Origin: Pyrinomonadaceae bacterium
GTDB lineage: Bacteria; Acidobacteriota; Blastocatellia; Pyrinomonadales; Pyrinomonadaceae
Assembly: GCA_018060305.1 (NCBI GenBank)
Contig: JAGOWF010000083.1
Span: 1 to 10,427 of the forward strand
DNA length: 10,427 nucleotides
Direction of reading: 5' to 3'
Numbering within the stretch: position 1 is the stretch's first letter; each line of letters starts with the position of its first letter. Below the pieces are notes generated by a model. That model searched no databases, was not told the origin of the DNA, and worked only from the letters and a program-made list of their open reading frames with translations. This document shows, piece by piece, positions 1 through 4,649 of this stretch. A program made the position numbers and the translations under genes.

Positions 1-683
1 ACTGTTCCGCCGATGATGTCCGTTGGGTCGCTTAATGACCATGTGCCGGCGACGACGCCTGAGGGGGCGATCAGCTCCAATTTTACGATGAGGACACCGC
101 CGGGGCCCGGAAGAAATGTATGCCGCATCGTGTACCAGCCGGTCACATTTACTGCAACCGGGCCGCGGGCGGGGTCCTTGGGCCAGCCAAGGGTGGTATT
201 GCTTGCGCTGAACACAAATCGAGGGCCACTGCCAGGGGCTGTGCCGTCGGTGTAGTAACCACCGTTAAAAATGAAATCGCGACGGTGTGTGCCGCCGGGG
301 TTATTGATCGCGGAGGACCAGTCAAACCTCTTGTCGTTGGCCCAGCCGCCCGCCATATCCAGATAGATATCGACCGAGGTGGTGTATCCATTTGTTGGAA
401 AAACCGAGTTATAGCCGCCCCAGTTCGTAGCGTTGCCTAGAGCGACCTCGGCGTGAAAAGCTCCGGTCTTGGACGTGACGCCGCCGGTGCCGCTCGGGAC
501 CCGTACCGGGTCAAGAGCGGGGCTGCTGTGCCACACGTTATCGACCTCAAATCCCTGAAACCATTGCACGACAGGGGGTGAGGCGCTTGCCATAAAGGCG
601 AGCACTGTTAGTAAGGCCGCGATCCCTGTGAACCTAAACAGGCGGGACGCGCTCACCTTTGATCTAAAGAAAATACCTGACAT
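1..683 (-). CDS. Secreted protein of unknown function, 3' end cut by window edge
   Basis: The frame is open from an ATG at 683 to the left edge, giving 227 visible residues; the C-terminus lies outside. The start is supported by a Shine-Dalgarno stretch AGAAGGAG about 10 bases upstream. Residues 1-35 form a signal peptide: basic head (RSKVSASRLFR), hydrophobic core (FTGIAALLTVLAFMA) and an ASA-type cleavage site before SPPVVQWFQGFE. The mature part is rich in Gly, Ser, Thr, Asn and aromatic residues and reads like an all-beta exported domain (for example NWGGYNSVFP, TSVDIYLDMAGG, HRRDFIFNGGYY, GTWSLSDPTDIIG). Similar secreted proteins occur in environmental bacteria as far as I recall, but I know no function. 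No sortase or PEP-CTERM signal can be judged because the end is missing. It is probably monocistronic, since the next minus-strand gene upstream is about 550 bases away with terminator-like hairpins between. Confidence 0.8.
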   Translation of the reverse strand, partial: MSGIFFRSKVSASRLFRFTGIAALLTVLAFMASASPPVVQWFQGFEVDNVWHSSPALDPVRVPSGTGGVTSKTGAFHAEVALGNATNWGGYNSVFPTNGYTTSVDIYLDMAGGWANDKRFDWSSAINNPGGTHRRDFIFNGGYYTDGTAPGSGPRFVFSASNTTLGWPKDPARGPVAVNVTGWYTMRHTFLPGPGGVLIVKLELIAPSGVVAGTWSLSDPTDIIGGT

Positions 684-699
684 ACCGAATCTTCTCCTT

Positions 700-715
700 C
701 TGGCCTGGGGGCCAG
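700..715 (-). promoter_or_regulatory. Hairpin abutting the Shine-Dalgarno of the secreted-protein gene
   Basis: On the minus strand CTGGCC-CCCA-GGCCAG folds into a 6-bp all-but-one-GC stem with a 4-base loop. The AAGGAG ribosome-binding site starts within a couple of bases of the stem. Placement suggests an effect on translation initiation or mRNA 5' stability. The structure is directly visible; the role is inferred. Confidence 0.35.
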
Positions 716-865
716 TGTTGGCGTGCTGGGATGCGGGGGTCGAGGAGCTGGTCCCGCAGGCCGGCACGCGGCCTGTGGAAAAGTGAGGTATGCCATAAGG
801 CGGCGGGCTCGAAATCCCGACGCACAAAAAAGCGGGCAGATGACCCTCAAATTCCCTTCCTGTTT

Positions 866-934
866 GAAAAAGTGAAACGGAATGCCTTAGAATGCAGAGT
901 TGCGTGGCCTCATCTTCTGAGACATTCCGTTTCA
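866..934 (-). terminator. Long stem-loop with T-run, likely minus-strand terminator
   Basis: Arms TGAAACGGAATG (873-884) and CATTCCGTTTCA (923-934) pair perfectly over 12 bp. After one C/A mismatch the pairing continues for 7 more bp (CTTAGAA with TTCTGAG, one G-U), leaving a loop of about 22 bases. Read on the minus strand the stem is followed by CTTTTTC. This could end transcripts coming from the LuxR-type gene before they enter the secreted-protein gene, although it lies about 300 bases beyond that stop codon. It could instead be part of a small RNA. Confidence 0.5.
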
Positions 935-950
935 ACCAAGGTGGGCCTGC

Positions 951-988
951 ATCCGGTCGGTACCTCGAATTGCCGGCCGGATTTTTTG
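951..988 (+). terminator. Rho-independent terminator-like hairpin, plus strand
   Basis: ATCCGGTCGG (951-960) pairs with CCGGCCGGAT (973-982) over 10 bp, one of them G-U, around a 12-base loop. The stem runs straight into a T-tract on the plus strand. No plus-strand gene lies upstream, so it would stop transcription antisense to the secreted-protein gene or end an unannotated small RNA. Confidence 0.55.
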
Positions 989-1100
989 CCTCACCAAAAT
1001 CTACAAACCGAGGCTGCGGGGAAAAACGAAAGCTCACGCGAATATCTCGAGTCGGGAAGCTAACGATGCTTCATCGAGGACTGGTCTTCGGGAACCTGGT

Positions 1101-1114
1101 CCGATACGTATCGG
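1101..1114. promoter_or_regulatory. Perfect 14-bp palindrome, possible operator
   Basis: CCGATACGTATCGG reads the same on both strands. It lies between the LuxR-type gene and the secreted-protein gene, in a spacer where a dimeric regulator could bind. A 14-bp palindrome is not rare enough in 10 kb to be convincing alone. Confidence 0.25.
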
Positions 1115-1203
1115 GCGGGGTTGACCTGGCCGGCCCTCGATGAACCGCAGATCGAATCTGTGATTAAACTTTCAGTATGCTACGCCTCTTTTGGCATGGC
1201 TGT

Positions 1204-1223
1204 CGTCATTCAAATGAATGACG
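1204..1223. repeat. Inverted repeat just downstream of the LuxR-type gene
   Basis: CGTCATTC-AAAT-GAATGACG forms a perfect 8-bp stem with a 4-base loop, 12 bases beyond the regulator stop codon. It lacks a T-run on the minus-strand exit side, so it is a poor intrinsic terminator. It may act as a 3'-end stabilising hairpin or a protein-binding dyad. Confidence 0.4.
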
Positions 1224-1235
1224 TTTGAAAAAAAT

Positions 1236-2378
1236 TTATTGAATGCTCGCCGGGCCGCTCAGGATGAGTTTTATGAGGGCGGCTTGCCGGTTGGCCCCGG
1301 TCTTGGCAAAGATGCGGCTCAGATGCGTGCGCCCCGTGGTGATGCGAACGCCGAGCAGATCGCAAACTGTCTTGACGTCACTGACCTCTGCCAGCAGCGC
1401 GGCAAAGCGGGCCTCGGCCCGCGTCAGGCCATACATCCTGACCAGCACGTCGTCAACGGCCTGCGCCGATTGCTCGGGGTCTGACACAAAGAGCATCGCC
1501 AGCCGCTGGTCGCTAAAGCTGTGAAAAGTGCCCGAGTCAACCGGTGCGACGAGCACCGCAAGCGGCCTGCGGCCCGACGGGCGCGTGACCATTACCACCT
1601 CATCGGCATCGCCGTGGCCATCGCCGGTGATCGATTTGATCCGTTCGCAGAGCAGCAGGCCATCGGCGCGCAGGTGGGTGCGCAGCCGCCCGTTGCCGTC
1701 AACCTCCAGCCCGTCGCGCCCGTCAAGCGTCTCTCTCGCTCCGTTGTTGCAAAAGACCATATCGAGCGCGGCGTTGGCGATGATGACGCGTGTCGATACG
1801 CGGTCAAATGCGGCCGACATCACACAGTCCTTGACGCCCGCATCCTGCAGATCAGCGTAAAACTGAAATGCTCGCTCCAGATGCGGCAGCAGCACGCGGA
1901 TCGCCGCCACGTCCTCCGCATCAAAATTTGGCTCGCCCTCGGGCCGCGTGAATATCACGGCCCCGTGCATCCCGCTCTTGACCAGGAACAGGTGAAACTC
2001 GACGTGAAATATCCTCGCCGGTTTATAAAACCCGTCGTATATCTCGGTCTTAACAAACTCTTCGTCGGATATATGATCCTGCCGATTGAATCGCTCGCCC
2101 GCCTTTAGGCTGGACATCGCTTTGCGGAGCGGGCTTTTTGACTGGAATTTCTTTAGGTATTTATCGAGCAGGGCAGGGGCCGTATCGGTGATGATGGCCG
2201 TGTAGCCATCGTCGCCATGGTCGCCCGGACGGTAAAAGACAAAGCCGCCAAACCCCGATCGAAAGGTGACGGCCAGTTGCTTCCACAGATCCAACCAGGC
2301 CGCATAGGTGGCCGTTCGCGCGGCCTCATAACAAGAGCCGAGCGATTTCAGTATCTGCTGTTCAGAGATCCGCTGCAC
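1236..2378 (-). CDS. LuxR-type helix-turn-helix transcriptional regulator
   Basis: A 380-residue regulator. The C-terminal 65 residues are a LuxR/GerE-type HTH: LTRAEARFAALLAE, then DVKTVCDLLGVRITTGRTHLSRIF as the turn and recognition helix, then KTGANRQAALIKLIL. The N-terminal part of roughly 300 residues looks like a sensory region with PAS- or GAF-like features; no receiver Asp is seen, and it is not the usual acyl-homoserine-lactone-binding size. The ligand and targets are unknown. I chose the GTG at 2378 because GAGG sits 8 bases upstream; an in-frame TTG at 2399 would add 7 residues but has no ribosome-binding site. The gene stands alone on the minus strand. A 10-bp inverted repeat upstream (2429-2490) could be its own operator. 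Confidence 0.85.
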   Translation of the reverse strand: MQRISEQQILKSLGSCYEAARTATYAAWLDLWKQLAVTFRSGFGGFVFYRPGDHGDDGYTAIITDTAPALLDKYLKKFQSKSPLRKAMSSLKAGERFNRQDHISDEEFVKTEIYDGFYKPARIFHVEFHLFLVKSGMHGAVIFTRPEGEPNFDAEDVAAIRVLLPHLERAFQFYADLQDAGVKDCVMSAAFDRVSTRVIIANAALDMVFCNNGARETLDGRDGLEVDGNGRLRTHLRADGLLLCERIKSITGDGHGDADEVVMVTRPSGRRPLAVLVAPVDSGTFHSFSDQRLAMLFVSDPEQSAQAVDDVLVRMYGLTRAEARFAALLAEVSDVKTVCDLLGVRITTGRTHLSRIFAKTGANRQAALIKLILSGPASIQ

Positions 2379-2620
2379 AAAAGTCGCCTCGCCGACCAAT
2401 GCTGGTAATTTCTGACGCTTATCTTGTTGTCAGGATCGGGACTCGTAAAATTTACCTTCAAATATGGGAGCCACCACAAGCGATCCTGACCGGAGAGCGT
2501 TAGGAATTAGCCCATCAAAGGTAAATTGTTAGAAACATAACCCAAGTTCGCAGGGAAGTCAATCCTCTGTTTAGATGACGTTTTGCCGGCGTTGTCCAAG
2601 AGCTGTGGTATTCGCTCTTT
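2379..2620. other. Upstream region of the LuxR-type gene
   Basis: There is no gene here. It should contain the minus-strand promoter of the regulator. An A+T-rich stretch with the small dyad GTAAAATTTAC lies near 2446-2456, inside the arms of a longer inverted repeat. I could not assign -35/-10 boxes with confidence. The right end merges into the composite hairpin repeat. Confidence 0.5.
2429..2490. promoter_or_regulatory. 10-bp inverted repeat pair upstream of the regulator gene
   Basis: GTCAGGATCG (2429-2438) and CGATCCTGAC (2481-2490) are perfect reverse complements separated by 42 bases. They lie 50-110 bases upstream of the chosen start of the LuxR-type gene. Centre-to-centre spacing is 52 bp, about five helical turns, which would suit looped or cooperative binding. 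A role as operator is inferred from position only. Confidence 0.35.
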
Positions 2621-2813
2621 CGCGGCGGAGCCGCAAAAAGATGGTAGCCAGACGTGAAACGTCTGGAAAGATCGCCTCCAGGGCACCTCGCCCTGAAGGG
2701 GCGAAAGGTCAATGTTTACGGGTGTCTGCCGCACCTTCAGTGCGGAGATATCATCGTTCGCAGCTTTCCAGACGTTTCACGTCTGGCTACCGTCCTTTCG
2801 CGGCTCCGCCGCG
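2621..2813 (-). repeat. Composite hairpin repeat, copy 1 (single unit, minus orientation)
   Basis: Outer arms 2621-2670 and 2764-2813 are 50-bp inverted repeats with only 3 differences. Each contains a GCGGCGGAGCCGC motif and the hairpin CCAGACGTGAAACGTCTGG (2648-2666 and 2768-2786). Between them lie hairpin C (2688-2704, CGCCCT/AGGGGCG type) and hairpin B (2729-2745, CCGCAC/GTGCGG). Read on the minus strand the order is A-B-C-A, as in the cluster at 3561-3860. No transposase or other protein is encoded, so it resembles a non-autonomous REP- or MITE-like element. Confidence 0.8.
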
Positions 2814-2868
2814 TAGAAGATTCCCTCGTCGGGTTTCACCCGACGCTATTGCGGCCTGGTTTGCCGGT

Positions 2869-3285
2869 CTAATATCGCGTCCTGACAGGCGTCACAGGTT
2901 TGCGGCGGTGCGGACGGGGCGTCGGAACGCGGTATTTGAGCTCGAGCACCAGCACGCCGTTCTCGACGCGTGCGGTCGGAAAGCTGACCGTGCGTTCGAT
3001 CTTGACGCCCGTCTCGCGAAGAAAGCGGCTGCAATGGACGACTTTTGTCGAGCCACGCGAGGTCGTCCTCACGCGGAATCCATTCCGCGCGTCGGCCGCG
3101 GCCGCTCTCAGGCCGATAGCTCGGGCCTTCTCATCCAGCAGCAGCACCACACGCTCAGGCTCCCCAAGCGCCTCGAACGCGAACCGGTTAAAAACAATAT
3201 TCCCCTCCGGACACAGCGACGCATACACCTGATCCCTCTTCGCCGCCCTCGGCTCACCCTTATACTCAGCCCACTCTCTCTGCAT
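2869..3285 (-). CDS. Conserved hypothetical protein, 138 residues
   Basis: A soluble 138-residue protein with no signal peptide. The N-terminal half (QREWAEYKGEP..., then ASLCPEGNIVFNRFAFEALG and ERVVLLLDEKARAIGLRAA) resembles short uncharacterised proteins I associate with Acidobacteriota, in which a 'G.I..N..AFEALG.P..V.L..DE..RAIG.R' pattern recurs; this is from memory and should be checked. The C-terminal half has a basic tail (PTPRPHRRKPVTPVR). Function is unknown. I chose the ATG at 3285 because GAGG lies 4 bases before it and a strong promoter ends just upstream; an in-frame TTG at 3324 coincides with the -35 box and is not a real start. It is monocistronic and flanked on both sides by hairpin repeats. 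Confidence 0.7.
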   Translation of the reverse strand: MQREWAEYKGEPRAAKRDQVYASLCPEGNIVFNRFAFEALGEPERVVLLLDEKARAIGLRAAAADARNGFRVRTTSRGSTKVVHCSRFLRETGVKIERTVSFPTARVENGVLVLELKYRVPTPRPHRRKPVTPVRTRY

Positions 3286-3295
3286 AATGCCTCGA

Positions 3296-3324
3296 ACAAT
3301 AGCACAGATATACGTGCGTGTCAA
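3296..3324 (-). promoter_or_regulatory. Sigma-70-type promoter of the conserved hypothetical gene
   Basis: On the minus strand TTGACA (3324-3319) is followed by a 17-base spacer and TATTGT (3301-3296), preceded by an extended -10 TG. Transcription would begin near 3289, so the leader before the ATG at 3285 would be only a few bases. The -35 is a perfect consensus and the spacing is optimal. Confidence 0.6.
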
Positions 3325-3386
3325 GCGTGAAACGTGACAGTTCAGAACCTAATAGTGTCCTAATCCTGTGGTGTATGGGCATCAGT

Positions 3387-3546
3387 GGCGGCTTGCCGCT
3401 CTATTTGCGGAGGAGCTTGCTCCTCCGTTTGACTGGCAATTCAACTGCGGCTTGCCGCCGCCTAACATTCGGCGGCGGCTAGCCGCGAGGATAAGGACGG
3501 ATGCTCGGAGCAGCAAGCTGCTCCGCAAATAGAGCGGCAAGCCGCC
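3387..3546. repeat. 41-bp inverted repeat with a nested central hairpin
   Basis: Arms 3387-3427 and 3506-3546 match at 39 of 41 positions as reverse complements. Each arm contains its own small hairpins: GCGGC-TT-GCCGC and a GGAGnAGC-TT-GCTnCTCC hairpin. The centre (3447-3486) is a further stem of 16 bp with one mismatch, GCGGCTTGCCGCCGCC against GGCGGCGGCTAGCCGC. On the plus strand the right arm is followed by a run of seven T (3554-3560), so the element may also terminate transcription. It is unrelated in sequence to the A-B-C hairpin repeats except for the GC-rich GCGGC motifs. Confidence 0.8.
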
Positions 3547-3560
3547 GAGACTCTTTTTTT

Positions 3561-3860
3561 GCGGCGGAGCCGCTAAGAAGAAGATAGCCAGACGTGAAAC
3601 GCCTGGAAACGCGTAGCAGAATCACCGCACTGAAAGTGCGGCAGAACTCCTATTTGTTTCGCCCTTTCAGGGCGAGATGCCTACGAGTGCGATCCTCCAG
3701 ACGCTCCACGTCTGGAAACAGCGAAGCAACAATCCCCGCACTGAAGGTGCAGCCGAACTCCCCTAAACACCATTTGTTTCGCCCTTTCAGGGCGAGATGC
3801 CTACGGGTGCGATTTTCCAGACGTTTCACGTCTGGCTACCGTCTGCCGCCGCTTCGCGGC
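3561..3860 (+). repeat. Composite hairpin repeat, copies 2 and 3 (tandem, plus orientation)
   Basis: A GCGGCGGAGCCGC motif (3561-3573) leads into two tandem units, 3588-3696 (109 bp) and 3697-3816 (120 bp), closed by a third copy of hairpin A (3817-3835) and a GC-rich tail. Each unit runs hairpin A (CCAGACG...CGTCTGG or a variant), hairpin B (3625-3641 and 3736-3752, CCGCACTGAA-type) and hairpin C (3659-3675 and 3779-3795, TCGCCCTTTCAGGGCGA). Unit 2 carries about 11 extra bases around CCTAAACACC. Order and spacing match the opposite-strand copy at 2621-2813. Confidence 0.8.
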
Positions 3861-4027
3861 TAGCCGGGCGGCAAGCCGTCGGAGGATACGGGGTCCGAGG
3901 TTGTGATATTTATCGCCGGTCGAGCTAGATCCTTCTCCTAAAATGTTCGGTGAATCAGGTCAATTGGATCGCACTTATGACATCGGGTGAGCCGGGTGGG
4001 AGCCTCGCAAAACTGCTCAAAAAGTGC

Positions 4028-4056
4028 GCGACAAATTCCCAAAACATGCTTACAAT
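4028..4056 (+). promoter_or_regulatory. Candidate promoter of the exported-protein/receptor locus
   Basis: GCGACA (4028-4033), a 17-base spacer and TACAAT (4051-4056) resemble sigma-70 boxes, matching the consensus at 4 and 5 of 6 positions. Transcription would start near 4063, about 107 bases before the GTG at 4170. A second, weaker candidate is TTGCGG (4134-4139) with TATTAT (4158-4163), which would give an almost leaderless GTG at 4170. Confidence 0.4.
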
Positions 4057-4169
4057 TTACCCTTTTTTCTCCGAAAATGACGATCTGTATCGACAGGCCA
4101 TCACACAACGCCGCTGGTCGGACCGAACCGGCCTTGCGGGCAAAATGCAGGTCGCGTTATTATCATGGT

Positions 4170-4550
4170 GTGCACGGGCCGAACAAAAGGGGGCAAACGC
4201 TAAGGCGGCGATTCGTCGCGGCGGCCTTTCTGCTGTTCCTGCTTGCCGAATGGGGCTCGCACACGGCGGTCCATATAAATAATTCCACGGTGCGTGCAGC
4301 CGCTGTTTCTGCTGCCGAAGACCATCGCGAAGACCCGTGCCGTTCGCTCGTGCTGTGCAGCGACAGCCGACGTCGCGACCGTCAAACCCTAAACGTCGCA
4401 CACGATCTGATGCCGCCGGTCACACTTGCCGGAGCCTCGGCTGAGATCGCCCTTTTGTCGGCGACCGATCGTCAGGTGCAGCCATTCCACACGGCTGACG
4501 GCCTCACGCGGCCGCCCGATCCTCATTTTCGCCCTCCACAACTCGCTTAA
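4170..4550 (+). CDS. Small exported protein upstream of the metal receptor
   Basis: About 126 residues. A basic head (NKRGQTLRRR) and hydrophobic segment FVAAAFLLFLLAEWG form a signal peptide or anchor. The rest is a short periplasmic region with a Cys pair in EDPCRSLVLCSDSRRRDRQ, several His residues and a proline-rich end RPPDPHFRPPQLA. Small Cys/His-containing exported proteins with Pro-rich tails (CzcI-like and DUF2946-like groups) are known next to metal transport genes; this one resembles them in layout, but I cannot show homology. It lies 99 bases before the receptor gene on the same strand and could be co-transcribed. The start is uncertain: GTG 4170 has no ribosome-binding site, ATG 4077 would add 31 residues before the basic head, and the G-rich stretch at 4188-4193 has no usual start codon behind it in this frame. 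Confidence 0.5.
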   Translation: MHGPNKRGQTLRRRFVAAAFLLFLLAEWGSHTAVHINNSTVRAAAVSAAEDHREDPCRSLVLCSDSRRRDRQTLNVAHDLMPPVTLAGASAEIALLSATDRQVQPFHTADGLTRPPDPHFRPPQLA

Positions 4551-4577
4551 CCACTAGAACACCCGTCAATCGCCGGG

Positions 4578-4613
4578 ACGCAGGCTGCCGGCCTGCGTGT
4601 CTTTGGTTTTTTC
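4578..4613 (+). terminator. Terminator- or attenuator-like hairpin before the receptor gene
   Basis: ACGCAGGC-TGCCG-GCCTGCGT (4578-4598) is a perfect 8-bp stem followed by GTCTTTGGTTTTTTC. It lies between the small exported-protein gene and the receptor, so it would reduce or control read-through. A second stem, CCGGC-TTAAC-GCCGG (4618-4632), follows just before the receptor ribosome-binding site. Confidence 0.6.
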
Positions 4614-4649
4614 TAAACCGGCTTAACGCCGGACGAGTTTGGAGGAATA

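Larger units (their letters stand above)
684..1235. other. Non-coding spacer with hairpins and palindromes
   Basis: I see no credible gene here; the open frames on either strand lack ribosome-binding sites and run through hairpins. The spacer holds, left to right: the hairpin next to the ribosome-binding site (700-715), a 7-bp stem CAGGCCG-GCACG-CGGCCTG (757-775), a long stem-loop (873-934) with a T-run on its minus-strand side, a plus-strand terminator-like hairpin (951-988), a perfect 14-bp palindrome (1101-1114) and an 8-bp stem (1204-1223) just after the regulator stop codon. The promoter of the secreted-protein gene must lie in the left part, but I could not pick convincing -35/-10 boxes. 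Confidence 0.6.
3286..4169. other. Repeat-rich spacer without genes
   Basis: Apart from the promoter at 3296-3324 and one near 4028, this spacer consists of two hairpin-repeat blocks (3387-3546 and 3561-3860) and about 300 bases of unique sequence leading into the exported-protein gene. Long open frames here come from repeat sequence and are not credible genes. I found no tRNA, riboswitch or CRISPR signature. Confidence 0.6.

Noticed and set aside
866..990. SRP RNA or 6S RNA
   Set aside because: The conserved SRP tetraloop region (GGAAGGAAGCAG-type) is absent, and the stem lacks the 6S central bubble layout.
1521..2108. Long plus-strand frame of 195 codons
   Set aside because: It lies antisense to the LuxR-type gene in high-GC sequence and shows no domain or ribosome-binding site.
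2575..3330. Open plus-strand frame of about 250 codons
   Set aside because: It reads through the composite repeat (giving repeat-derived strings like SRRFTSGYR) and then antisense to the 138-residue gene; it has no ribosome-binding site.
3561..3860. Possible CRISPR array
   Set aside because: Units are 109-120 bp with several conserved hairpins and similar rather than unique linkers, and there are no cas genes.
3594..3863. Plus-strand frame with internally repeated peptide FRPFRARCLRVR
   Set aside because: The protein repeat is only the translation of the tandem DNA hairpin unit; stems are conserved as palindromes, not as codons.
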